Positions 45,927 through 54,864 of a stretch of 64,000 nucleotides of DNA are shown here, one piece after another. The notes below the pieces were generated by a model. It searched no databases. It worked only from the letters and a program-made list of their open reading frames with translations, and was not told the origin of the DNA. Origin of the DNA: Acidobacteriota bacterium. Lineage in GTDB: Bacteria; Acidobacteriota; Blastocatellia; Pyrinomonadales; Pyrinomonadaceae. The translations under genes and the position numbers were made by a program. The first letter of the stretch is position 1; the number at the start of each line of letters is the position of its first letter. The DNA lies in NCBI GenBank assembly GCA_003223935.1, contig QHXQ01000030.1, positions 1 to 64,000 of the forward strand. Reading direction: 5' to 3'.

Positions 45927-47339
45927 TTAGAGACGATAGAACTGAATGCTGCGCAGGATGTTGCTGAAGGCGCTCTGATAGTAGCGCGACTCATCCTGCG
46001 GCGCGACGGCGTCGAAATAGAAGAGCCGGCCGTCGTTCAGCATGGTCGTGACGACCGTGACCTGCTCCAAGCGTCCGGTCAGCGGCGACTGCCCCGTGAG
46101 CGTCGTCGCGTAAGCCGTGCGCCCAGAGATGCTAGTGCGTTGATAGCCGCTCTGCTGGCGCAGATACGGATTGCCCTGTAACAGCGAACTGATGTACTCG
46201 TCGCTCGCCCCTTGCAAGTTTCTGGACTGCACATTGTCCACGCCGATGATCACGCCGTGCGAGATGCCGTTCTGATCAACCGCCGCTTCGGGCGCGAACG
46301 TGGCTGAAGTCTGCGCGCCGTAGTCGCGCCAGTTGTCTGGAATGGACATCGTGTACCAGTCCGTCCTGATCTGCCGGAAGCGTGTGGACGGGTAAGGCAC
46401 GTTCGTGTTGCGCTGGCTCGGATAGTTCGGATACTGATTGCGCCCTGCGCCCTGTTCGATCTCTTGCTGCGTGTAGGCGCGACCTGAACCGCGCAAGCGC
46501 GCTTGGATGCGTTGGAACTCAGGCGTGTTCTTGATCGGATTGCGCACCACTCCGATCAACTGCGCCTCTTGATTGATGCGCGCGTAGCGATTGGCCGGAG
46601 CCGGGTGGTCGCTCAAAAACTGCGGCCCGCCAGCGCCGCCCCGTTGTTCGATGGTCTTAAACATGTTCGCCAGATCGTTCGGGTCGTAACCGGCGCGCGC
46701 CATGATCTGCGCGCCGAGCACGTCGGCTTGCGTCTCATACTCGCGGCTGAACTTCAGGAAATAGACGCCGACGCCGAGTTGCGAGCCTTGCCCGATGACT
46801 GCGCCGGGCACGCCGCCGATGACCGCGCCGGCAATCGCGCCGATGCCACCGAGGATCGAATACTTCTGCGCTTTCGTGGCCTGCGCCGTGCCGTGCCGGA
46901 GCGCGACGTGCGACAACTCGTGCGCCATCACGCCGGCCATCTCGCCTTCATTGTGCGCCGCTTCGATCATGCCGCGATTGACGTACATCGGCCCGCCCGG
47001 CAAAGCGAAGGCGTTGATCTCGCGTTGATTGACGACCTTGAATGAATAACGAAACTCGCGGTGCTGGTACTCAGGCGGGATCGCATCCACGAGCCGGAAG
47101 CCAACGCTGTTCACGTATTCGGTCACGGTTGGATCGTTTAAGATCGGCAACTGCCGCTCGGCCTCGGCCGCCGCCTGTTGCCCGGCCTGTATGTCGTCCT
47201 GCACGCCGTAGCCGTTCTTCGGCGGCACGATGTGCGTCGGCACGGCTAACGCACTAATGGGCAGCGCCAGCAGCACGAACGCCGCTAAGCCCGCCAACAG
47301 TTGATGCACACGATGCGTCTGCATATATTTACGCTTCAT
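45927..47339 (-). CDS. Exported M48-family metalloprotease
   Basis: ATG 47339 was chosen because AGGAG precedes it; the 470-residue protein has a signal/anchor (LAGLAAFVLLALPISALAVP). The core shows VMAHELSHVALRHG (HExxH), INAFALPGGPMYVNRG before it and the third ligand in FSREYETQADVLGAQIMARA, as in M48B/BepA-like enzymes. The last ~160 residues form an extra domain (TDWYTMSIPDNWRDYG). Likely a periplasmic quality-control protease acting on outer-membrane proteins. Confidence 0.9.
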   Translation of the reverse strand: MKRKYMQTHRVHQLLAGLAAFVLLALPISALAVPTHIVPPKNGYGVQDDIQAGQQAAAEAERQLPILNDPTVTEYVNSVGFRLVDAIPPEYQHREFRYSFKVVNQREINAFALPGGPMYVNRGMIEAAHNEGEMAGVMAHELSHVALRHGTAQATKAQKYSILGGIGAIAGAVIGGVPGAVIGQGSQLGVGVYFLKFSREYETQADVLGAQIMARAGYDPNDLANMFKTIEQRGGAGGPQFLSDHPAPANRYARINQEAQLIGVVRNPIKNTPEFQRIQARLRGSGRAYTQQEIEQGAGRNQYPNYPSQRNTNVPYPSTRFRQIRTDWYTMSIPDNWRDYGAQTSATFAPEAAVDQNGISHGVIIGVDNVQSRNLQGASDEYISSLLQGNPYLRQQSGYQRTSISGRTAYATTLTGQSPLTGRLEQVTVVTTMLNDGRLFYFDAVAPQDESRYYQSAFSNILRSIQFYRL

Positions 47340-47737
47340 CTCTTTTACTCCTCTGCGAAACGCGCGCACGCGCAGCACACGCGCAACTTATCAGCTTCAG
47401 CAAAATAAAAAAGCGGCGCGCCACCCTGCACACACATATCGAGGGTTGCGGCCGCCTGCTCATCCTGCTCTTAAGCCTCTCCCTCAAGTATCGCTGTCAG
47501 CCGCGCGCGTGAATCATGCGTGCGGCCGGGGAGAGACAAACTGTTGCAAATACCAGCCGCAGTCAGTCGGGATTGCATGCGGCACTCATGCACCTCTGTT
47601 TTGATGAATCCTAACCGAACATCGTTGACTTAAAATCTCAAACCCATTTCGGTGCACGGCGCATTCATTATCGTTCATGCGCGCCACAGCGACAAATTAA
47701 ATAACCGAATTTTGTTACGATGCTGTTTCAAGTCGCA
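47340..47737. other. Intergenic region without a recognised gene
   Basis: About 400 bases between the M48 and DUF885 genes. A GC-rich part is followed from about 47590 by an AT-richer part ending at the DUF885 stop. I see no coding sequence or repeat I can support. Confidence 0.4.
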
Positions 47738-50083
47738 TCAGCGTCGGCGCACACCGCGTCGGCGCGTGGGCAGAATGCGGCGCGCGGCCGGTTTCGGCGC
47801 GCCCGCTTCTGCCGCAAATCTAACGCTCGTCCCGGCGGCGGGACGCGGAATAGCAACAGCCACGAACGGCGACGTAATGACCTGCGTTGTAACATCGCCG
47901 GACGCAGGCCGCCGTTCTTCAACATTGACTGCAAGCACAGTGCCATCGCGGCGGATGCTGCGCACGGAGATGCCGTAACCGCCCGTCGGTCGCTGGCCTT
48001 GAAAGGCGACGATGACGGCCTGCGTGGTGAAATTGACATCGGGCGTGGGCCGGCCCGCGCCGATCTCGCCCCAGACTCTCCGCCATTCGTCCTCATTCAT
48101 GATCAACTCAAGCGCCCGCCCGCCCTCATGCCCGCTCATCGTGCCCGTCGCCAACACCGTGAACTCAACTGCGCGCGTCTGATCTTCCATTGGTTCATTC
48201 GCTGTCGCGTTAGCTGCCCCGCCCGACTCATCAAGCAGCGCCATGCGCAAAATTTTGATCGGCGGCATGCCGTAGCTGAGCAGACGATCATGAAACTCGC
48301 CGAGCCGAAATTGATCGCCCACGCGCTGTTGGTAATCTGCGCGCAGCCGCATAATCTCCATCTTGCCGAGCGTATAGACGAGATAAGTCGGATCGGCCGT
48401 GCCGCGGCGCGCCTCGCGCTCTGCGTTGGTCCGTTCCATGTAGCCCTCGCGCATGAAGAACTCGACGCCTTCATCGTAAGTCATGCCGGCCGTGTGCATC
48501 TTGAGGCCGACGAGATAACGACACAGGCGCGTGAGCGCGGCCGACAACTGCGCGAGCCGTAGTTTCGGATTGTTGCCGCCATAGCCTTCGTCGAGCATCA
48601 TCTGCTCGCAATAGTGCGCCCAGCCTTCGACGAAACTGTTCGCGGCGAGCGCCACGCGCACGCGCGAAGTGGTACGCGGCAGCGCGAGGAATTGATAGTA
48701 ATGGCCGGGATAGACCTCGTGGATCGAGACGATGGGCAGAGAGTAGTGATTGTAGAAACTCAGATGCTCTTCACGTCGCTGCGCATCCCAAGCCGGATCA
48801 GGCGGCGTGACGTAGTAATAAGCTTCGGTCGCCACGCGCTCGAACGCGCCCGGCGCGTCCATTGAAGCGAACGAGAGCGAGCGCGCATATTCGGGCGTCT
48901 CGGCGACGATCAGATTTTCGCGCGCGGACACAGTGAGGATATTGTTTGCGCGCACGAAGGCGCGGATGCGATCAAGCTCGGCGCGCGTCTCGCCGACGAG
49001 GCCATCTGCGGTCGGATGCTCGCGCCCCAACAGACGCAGCACGTCGCGCACGTCGCGCCCCGGCGCGATCTCCTCCGCGACCGTGCGCATCTCGTTCTGC
49101 GTGCGGCGCAGTTCCCTTTCGCCGTCGGCGACGAGTTGCGCGAGCGGCGTATCAATCATCTCTTCGTAGAGCAGCTTGCGGCGGAAATTCTCCGCGCCGA
49201 TAGCAAACGCGCCGTTTGAGCGCGCGAGCAGATCGTTCTGCAACCAATCAACGTAAGCACTGAGCGCCTGCACGACGCTCTCGTTCGTTGCGGCAAACTC
49301 CGAACGACGCGCGGCTGACAGGCGACCGCCGCCCGCATGCTCGAACATCTGCGGCACGACGCGCTGAAAAAAACCGACGCCGCCACGCGCCTGCGCAATC
49401 GCGGTCTCAGTATAGATGCGCGGCGGGTTTTGCAGATTGGCGCGCGCTTCTGCGAGCAGACGCGCGGCTTGTCGTTCGCGTGCGAGCAGCGCGTCGAGCC
49501 TCTGTTCGATGGGCGCGTAGTTGCGTTTTAGTATGTTGTCAACGCTCTCGGCCAAGAGCACGTTGTAGAGGTTCGGATTGTGCTGCCACATGCGCACGTC
49601 TTCGAGTTCGAGCAACTCACCTTGCGCATGCGCGCGCAGGACTAGGAAATCGTAACGCGCTTCGGGCGAGAGTCGCCATTCAGGTGTGCGCGCAAGTTGC
49701 GCCAGCAACGCGCGCACGCGCCGCACTTCACGCGCAATTGCGTCGCTGCTGCGTGCTTCAAGCTGCGCGTCGTACTCGTGCAAGCCGAGCGCGGTCGCCT
49801 TTGTTGGATTGAACTCGTAGTAGCCGCGCAGGTATTCGTCCGCGAGTTGCCGCACGCGCGCATCCGGCGCAGCGTTCAGACCGGCGCTCGATGAAACCGG
49901 CGCGGGCCGCCGACGGTGGCGTTGGGCCGCGCCGCTGTCAGGCCACACAAGCGCGAGCGCGACGCACAGGACGCACGCGCCAGCGATCAGTTTCTTCCTC
50001 AGCAACAAACGGAGTGCTCCTCGAAAGCTGTTCAAGCCGGAGAGCAACGGACAGGTCTCGCTCGCCGGTCGCGAGATTAACAT
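47738..50083 (-). CDS. Exported DUF885 peptidase fused to PrcB-like domain
   Basis: The 781-residue protein has an N-terminal hydrophobic signal/anchor (LIAGACVLCVALALVWP) after a basic stretch. The DUF885 part (to about residue 610) includes the metal-site segments HEVYPGHYYQFLALPRT and FVEGWAHYCEQMMLDEG. The last ~140 residues (TQAVIVAFQGQRPTGGYGI) match the PrcB C-terminal domain. DUF885 enzymes are zinc-dependent peptidases. An in-frame TTG with GAGGAGCAC upstream could be the true start, closer to the hydrophobic segment. It is divergent from the TldD-like gene by 108 bp. Confidence 0.8.
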   Translation of the reverse strand: MLISRPASETCPLLSGLNSFRGALRLLLRKKLIAGACVLCVALALVWPDSGAAQRHRRRPAPVSSSAGLNAAPDARVRQLADEYLRGYYEFNPTKATALGLHEYDAQLEARSSDAIAREVRRVRALLAQLARTPEWRLSPEARYDFLVLRAHAQGELLELEDVRMWQHNPNLYNVLLAESVDNILKRNYAPIEQRLDALLARERQAARLLAEARANLQNPPRIYTETAIAQARGGVGFFQRVVPQMFEHAGGGRLSAARRSEFAATNESVVQALSAYVDWLQNDLLARSNGAFAIGAENFRRKLLYEEMIDTPLAQLVADGERELRRTQNEMRTVAEEIAPGRDVRDVLRLLGREHPTADGLVGETRAELDRIRAFVRANNILTVSARENLIVAETPEYARSLSFASMDAPGAFERVATEAYYYVTPPDPAWDAQRREEHLSFYNHYSLPIVSIHEVYPGHYYQFLALPRTTSRVRVALAANSFVEGWAHYCEQMMLDEGYGGNNPKLRLAQLSAALTRLCRYLVGLKMHTAGMTYDEGVEFFMREGYMERTNAEREARRGTADPTYLVYTLGKMEIMRLRADYQQRVGDQFRLGEFHDRLLSYGMPPIKILRMALLDESGGAANATANEPMEDQTRAVEFTVLATGTMSGHEGGRALELIMNEDEWRRVWGEIGAGRPTPDVNFTTQAVIVAFQGQRPTGGYGISVRSIRRDGTVLAVNVEERRPASGDVTTQVITSPFVAVAIPRPAAGTSVRFAAEAGAPKPAARRILPTRRRGVRRR

Positions 50084-50191
50084 AAATCAAGCGACGGCAG
50101 ATAAAGAAGCGGGCCGGCGCGGCCGAGACTTATGCGTTGCGGCGTATGAGCGCAATCAAGTAAGCTTGCGGCGTAAAGCGGCGAGAGTAGC

Positions 50192-51592
50192 ATGCAGACG
50201 CAGAACATCCAGCTCCGAAGCTTTCGTCCGCCCTGCTCACGTCCGCGCCGGCCGCCCAAGGCTGTTCGGGAATTGGTGGACGCGCTCCTGACTCCACTGG
50301 TTAACGCCTATCCGCTCGCCGAGATATTTTGGGAGGCGCGCCACCGCAGCATCATCGAGCGGGATGCGTCCGGCAGACGGACGTGTACGCAAGAGTGGGT
50401 CTGCGGCGCGCAACTCAGAGTGGTGGGCGAGCGCGTATCAGCGGTAAGTTGGACGACCGATCTAACGGCCCAAGGGCTGCTCAGAGCATTCGCTGGACTT
50501 GGGTTGCGTCTTAACGCACCCCGCTTGCCCGACCGCGTGCGCCAACTCACGCTCAAACTTGACGATGCTGCGACGCTGCAACTGCGACAGGTGGCCGCGG
50601 CCGAACTCACTACCCGCGCCGCGCGCCGACTCTCAGATACTGCGCGTGTGCGCGTCGAGATGGATGAATACCTGCGCGGCTCGGCCACCGCGCTGGGGCG
50701 TAGTCGGCAGTGGCGCGGCCGGCAAGCACTCGTGAGCATTGAACTGCCACGACCGGACGGGAGTTTGCTCCGACGTGCGCGCGTTCTCGAAGGCACATGC
50801 GGGCCGGAAGCTTTGCGCGCGTCCGGTTTGCTGGCAGATGTGCGCACGGCGTGGGCACAAGCACCGCATCCGGCCGGCGAACTTGCCGGCCGGATGCCGG
50901 TCGTGGTGGCTCCGGGGTTTGGCGCGATACTCTTTCATGAGTTGGTGGGCCACTCGCTCGAAGCCGATCACGTGCTTGGCGGCGCTTCTCCATTTGCGCA
51001 CTGCACCTACGGCCAGCAAGTGTCGCATCCTGAACTGACTATCGTTGATAGCCCGCAGCCCGAGGTGGGTTGCGGCGGACTGTTCGTTGATGATGAAGGG
51101 CAGACGCCGGTCACCGTCACGCTGATCGATGCCGGGACAATCGCCGGTATGCTGCACGACCGGGTCACCGCCACGATGGTCGGCGCGCCATCAACCGGCA
51201 ATGGCCGGCGTGAAGACTTCCGCATGGAACCGCAGCCGCGCATGCGCAATCTCGTCGTCGCGCCGGGCCCGCACAGTCCCGACGCCTTGCGCTCCGATAT
51301 TCGCCGCGGTCTCTACATCGAGCGTTTGGCTGAAGGGCGCGCCGATCTAGCGTCCGGGTGCTTTACGCTGACGGTCGAGGCCGGCCGCCGCATACAACGC
51401 GGTCACCTCGGCGCGCCCGTGCGCGGTGTGCTTGTCCGGGGCAACATCCGCGCCACATTGGCCGGCATCGAAGGCGTAGGCAACGACTGGCAGGCCGCGC
51501 CCGACCCCGTCTTCTGCGGCAAGCGCGGCACGGTCATCACAGGCGTCGCCGGCCCTACCGTGCGGCTCGGCGAGTTGGAGGTGTTGTCGTGA
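50192..51592 (+). CDS. TldD-like zinc metalloprotease subunit (RiPP-type cluster)
   Basis: The 466-residue protein shows the TldD signature: ILFHELVGHSLEAD, giving a HExxxH site (His249, Glu250, His254), and a conserved C-terminal Cys442 in VFCGKRG, the likely third zinc ligand. The N-terminal half is beta-rich. In E. coli the TldD/TldE pair unwinds and cuts short peptides and removes the leader of microcin B17. Here the stop overlaps the next gene (GTGA), implying a stable heterodimer. The site AGAG precedes ATG 50192. Confidence 0.85.
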   Translation: MQTQNIQLRSFRPPCSRPRRPPKAVRELVDALLTPLVNAYPLAEIFWEARHRSIIERDASGRRTCTQEWVCGAQLRVVGERVSAVSWTTDLTAQGLLRAFAGLGLRLNAPRLPDRVRQLTLKLDDAATLQLRQVAAAELTTRAARRLSDTARVRVEMDEYLRGSATALGRSRQWRGRQALVSIELPRPDGSLLRRARVLEGTCGPEALRASGLLADVRTAWAQAPHPAGELAGRMPVVVAPGFGAILFHELVGHSLEADHVLGGASPFAHCTYGQQVSHPELTIVDSPQPEVGCGGLFVDDEGQTPVTVTLIDAGTIAGMLHDRVTATMVGAPSTGNGRREDFRMEPQPRMRNLVVAPGPHSPDALRSDIRRGLYIERLAEGRADLASGCFTLTVEAGRRIQRGHLGAPVRGVLVRGNIRATLAGIEGVGNDWQAAPDPVFCGKRGTVITGVAGPTVRLGELEVLS

Positions 51593-52782
51593 CTTGGCAG
51601 GTGGCTCTCTGTCAGCGCGTGGGGCGCGAACTGGCAAGGCACGGCTTGGACGCTTGGCTGCTGCACGTAGATCGCCTCACCGAGCAACGCGCGGAGGTCG
51701 CGCTGAATGGAACTTCACAGCAACGCGGCGAGAGCGCCTGTTTGAGTCTCGCCCTCTGGCGCGGCGGGCGGATGATCAATTTCTCGTTTCTCTTTGCGCC
51801 CGCCCGCCCACAAGACGTCTGCGCTCGTGTAGCAGCGGCGCTGGCAAATCTCAATGCCGTGTCTTGGCGCGCTGGCGTGCGGCCGCCGCTGTGGCGTGAA
51901 GGCGTATGGCACGATTCGCTGGCGGCGTGGGATGTGCTCGCGCGCGATTGGTCGCCGCATCTGCGCAAGTCAATCCGTCGTGCCGGCGCAGGAGCGCAGC
52001 AATTAGAACTCTGTCTCGAACGGCGGGAGATACACCTGCAAGACGAACGCGACCGGACACGACAGGTCGTGCGGCATGCGGCGCGTCTGACCCTCTCGTG
52101 CCGGTGCGCTGCACGGCCGGGCGCTTGGACTATGACCGTGCCGCTCGACGCATCTCAGCCGCACGATCTGACGCCGCACATCGCACGCGGCATCCAGCAC
52201 GCGCGTCTGCGCGCGTGCCGCACACAAGCGCGCGCCGGCTGCGGCGTTGTATTGCTACAGCCGACCGCCGTGGCCCAACTCCTCAGCGCGTCCAAGACCC
52301 TCACCGAAGTAGATCAGTCGGCCGGCGATCTGCTCGCATGCACGCGGCCCGGCCACCCGTCAATCGCGTTTGACGATCTCGGCGTGCCCATCCAGTCCGC
52401 AGATCAGAGATCGGCGAGTGCACCACTGTGGTTCGCGCACCGTGCGGCTCTGCCCGACGCCCGACCCGAACATATCTGGATTCCGCGCGGGGAGTTGCTG
52501 CGCCGGATCGAGCGCGACAGTCTGCTCGTCCGGCACTTCGACGAAATCCTCACGGAACAGAGCGGGCGCGCGCTCCCCGTCATCGCAAGCGGGGAGCAAA
52601 GGACGAGCCGTGCGCTTCGTCACGTCGCAGGCGTGCGCTTGGGCATCCCCTTGCGCCGAATGAAGGCGGCGTGCGCGGATGCTGCGTGCCGGGGCGATTC
52701 GCTGCGCTCGATCTATTTCGGCGGGGTGAGCTATCACGTGCCGGCGCTCGCCCTCGGAGAGCTTTCATGGCAACCAGCTTAA
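51589..52782 (+). CDS. TldE/PmbA-like partner subunit
   Basis: Translation from GTG 51589, overlapping the upstream stop by four bases, gives 397 residues. There is no HExxxH site, as expected for the non-catalytic TldE subunit. TldE-like traits are weak: DQSAGDLLACTRPGHPSIAF, the region PLWFAHRAALPDARPEHIWI, and the Gly-rich end YFGGVSYHVPALALGELSWQ. I rely on position, size and the pairing with TldD. It is strongly diverged and may be adapted to a special substrate. Its 3' end overlaps the ATP-grasp gene by 16 bases. Confidence 0.7.
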   Translation: MTWQVALCQRVGRELARHGLDAWLLHVDRLTEQRAEVALNGTSQQRGESACLSLALWRGGRMINFSFLFAPARPQDVCARVAAALANLNAVSWRAGVRPPLWREGVWHDSLAAWDVLARDWSPHLRKSIRRAGAGAQQLELCLERREIHLQDERDRTRQVVRHAARLTLSCRCAARPGAWTMTVPLDASQPHDLTPHIARGIQHARLRACRTQARAGCGVVLLQPTAVAQLLSASKTLTEVDQSAGDLLACTRPGHPSIAFDDLGVPIQSADQRSASAPLWFAHRAALPDARPEHIWIPRGELLRRIERDSLLVRHFDEILTEQSGRALPVIASGEQRTSRALRHVAGVRLGIPLRRMKAACADAACRGDSLRSIYFGGVSYHVPALALGELSWQPA

Positions 52783-54521
52783 TCCACGCCGAACGCTTCC
52801 TCGCCGGGCCTAATTTGTGGAGTAACAATCCCGCCCTCTTGGCGAGTTTGCGCCACAGCGCTTGGAGCGCCGGCCAGATAGCGCAGACGCTGGCCCGCCT
52901 CGTCCGCGCATTGCCTGAGATGGCCGAGCACGCTGTCTTTCGTCGGCAACAAACTTTGCCCGCCGCCGTCATTGCGCTGGCCGATGCGCTCAGTCGTGCC
53001 ATCGGCGCGAGTTGGGGTCGGAGTCGGCTTATGCCGGGCGTGCGCGGCGAGGTGCGCCTGTTGATCGCCTGCCCCCATGAACGACTCGCACACGCGCTCG
53101 CAGCCGGCGTCAATCAAATTCTGACCGCCGTGTCGCGCGGAGATCGGCCGGCAACTAGAGTTGTGCTGGCGGAGTTGTTAGCTATCTGGGAATGCCCGGC
53201 CGAGGCCGCGTTGTTGGCGCAGGCAGCACACAAACGCAGGCTGCCGGTCGCATGGCTCGATCCTGAGCAGAGTTGGTTGGTGCTGGGACAAGGCGCACAC
53301 AGTCGCATTTATCATCGCGGGTATTTCAGCAGCGATGGCGCACTCCGAGATGTGGCGGACGATAAGTTAGCCACCGCCAGTCTGCTGGAAAGGGCCGGTG
53401 TGCCGACCACCAACCCCATGCTTGTTGCGACGGCCGACGAGGCCGTCGCGCTGGCCAGCGCGCTCGGACTGCCGGTCGTGCTCAAACCCAATCGCGGTTG
53501 GGCGCAGGTCGGGGTCTGGACCAACCTCCGTTCGCTGCCGGCCGTGCGCGCGGCCTTTCGCCGTGCAGCCGCACAAGCCGGGCCGCTGGGCGGGCCGCTG
53601 CTGATCGAGCGGCAGCGCGCGGGCCGCTACCTGCGCGCGACGCTCGTCGGCGGCCGACTCCGGGCCGTGTTGACCTGCGAAGCGCCGACGGCGACGGGCG
53701 ACGGCCGGCGCACGGCCGAAGCATTGGCCAAAGAGTTTTATCATTTGCCGTCACACGAAAAGTTGGACCTGCGCAGCCGTGGGATTCTCGAAGCCGTGTT
53801 GAGCCAGCAGAAACTCAAGCCGGACACTGTGCCCGCACGCGGTCTGGCGTTTCGCGTCGGGCACGATAATCAGGGGCGCGCGTCTGACGTGACGGCAACC
53901 GTGCATCGGAGTCTCACACAACTCCTCAATCGCGTCGGTCGCCTCTTCGCCGGGCCCGTGCTGGGCGTGGACTTGCTCGTGCGCGACCCGGCAGCGCCAT
54001 TTGATCCGGCGCATGACGTGATCATCGAGGTGAACCCCGCCCCCGGCTTCGCGCAGCACGAGCGTACGCAGCAAGGCCCGACGCGCAATCTGGCCGGCCC
54101 GATTCTGGCGCACCTTTTCCCGACGCCGACTGCCGCGCGCATTCCCGTCGTTGCCGCCCCCGCAGGCTACGCCGCCGAACTGGAAGAAATGGCCCAAGCT
54201 TTGCGCCGACGCGGCGTATATCCGACAGGTTACACGCGCGGCACTGTCTGGTCGGGCACACCGCGCAGAGAGTTGGGCCGCGGCCCACATGCGGCCAGCC
54301 TGCTGCTGCTCGACGCGCAAGCCGAGGTCTTGCTCATAGAGGTGGATGAAGACTTGGCTGGTGTGGGTCTGCCCGTTGATCGTGTGGATTTTCTGCTGGC
54401 CCGGCCGGCGCGCAAAGGCCCGCTCGCTTCGCTCTTGGCCCGATTGCACAGCTCAAGCCGAAACAAGGGAGCCAGCGTCGAAGACATCCGTTACTGTTGC
54501 GGCATGCTGGCAGACCGATAG
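52767..54521 (+). CDS. Cyanophycin-synthetase-like ATP-grasp ligase with degenerate Mur tail
   Basis: ATG 52767 has GGAGAG upstream and overlaps the TldE-like gene by 16 bp; the frame is open farther upstream, but without a better start. The 584 residues resemble CphA: an N-domain (about 10-150; GPNLWS..PEMAEHAVF..GASWGRSR), ATP-grasp (about 190-450) with LLERAGVPTTNP, KPNRG (Lys240), GDGRRTAEAL and EVNPAPGF (Asn423), then a Mur-ligase remnant whose P-loop is replaced by APAGYAAELEEM. CphA's ATP-grasp joins an Asp to an alpha-carboxylate; the missing Mur activity suggests only one kind of ligation. With peptides nearby, I infer ligation onto a peptide substrate. A CphA2-like polymerase is the alternative. 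Confidence 0.8.
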   Translation: MATSLIHAERFLAGPNLWSNNPALLASLRHSAWSAGQIAQTLARLVRALPEMAEHAVFRRQQTLPAAVIALADALSRAIGASWGRSRLMPGVRGEVRLLIACPHERLAHALAAGVNQILTAVSRGDRPATRVVLAELLAIWECPAEAALLAQAAHKRRLPVAWLDPEQSWLVLGQGAHSRIYHRGYFSSDGALRDVADDKLATASLLERAGVPTTNPMLVATADEAVALASALGLPVVLKPNRGWAQVGVWTNLRSLPAVRAAFRRAAAQAGPLGGPLLIERQRAGRYLRATLVGGRLRAVLTCEAPTATGDGRRTAEALAKEFYHLPSHEKLDLRSRGILEAVLSQQKLKPDTVPARGLAFRVGHDNQGRASDVTATVHRSLTQLLNRVGRLFAGPVLGVDLLVRDPAAPFDPAHDVIIEVNPAPGFAQHERTQQGPTRNLAGPILAHLFPTPTAARIPVVAAPAGYAAELEEMAQALRRRGVYPTGYTRGTVWSGTPRRELGRGPHAASLLLLDAQAEVLLIEVDEDLAGVGLPVDRVDFLLARPARKGPLASLLARLHSSSRNKGASVEDIRYCCGMLADR

Positions 54522-54697
54522 CTCGTAGCCAGTCCTTTGGCCGCGTTTTCCGATTTAAGGTCTTGGGCTTTTGCGTCTAGGGTTTGCGCTCCTCCTTTGA
54601 CCTTCTTCCGTTGCTCTTTGGTCAACTCCTTGGCCGAAGTTTTCAGGGTATCAACCTTGACTCTGCGCTTGTTCGTGTTTGCTTTCTTCACGTTCAT
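54491..54697 (-). CDS. Small double-glycine peptide 5 (68 aa), likely precursor of the cluster
   Basis: ATG 54697 has AAAGGAGC directly upstream. The leader (MNVKKANTNKRRVKVDTLKT) ends in AKELTKEQRKKVKGG; the tail is AQTLDAKAQDLKSENAAKGL followed by ATSYRSASMPQQ. The TLDA-x-A-x-x-LK ... KGL core is shared with peptide 6. The 3' end overlaps the convergent ATP-grasp gene by 31 bp. It has the same leader family as peptides 1-4 and is the best candidate substrate of the ligase and TldD/E pair. Confidence 0.85.
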   Translation of the reverse strand: MNVKKANTNKRRVKVDTLKTSAKELTKEQRKKVKGGAQTLDAKAQDLKSENAAKGLATSYRSASMPQQ

Positions 54698-54864
54698 GCT
54701 CCTTTCGCTAAAGTTACGTTGCTGCTTCTAGGCCAATTCCGGCGGCTAGTCAATAACACTCGTGCGTCGCCGCCGGTGCGAGGCTGCACCGATTGTTCCG
54801 CGTAAAATACGGCCGCCTGCACACGCCGGATTAAATATCTCGCCCGCCGCCCGCCTGCTCATAG

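Noticed and set aside
47720-48562. 280-codon plus-strand frame opposite DUF885.
   Set aside because: Antisense shadow of a clear gene.
52428-52766. Extension of the ATP-grasp frame by 113 codons upstream.
   Set aside because: It overlaps the TldE-like gene entirely, is Arg-rich, and ATG 52767 has a good ribosome site.
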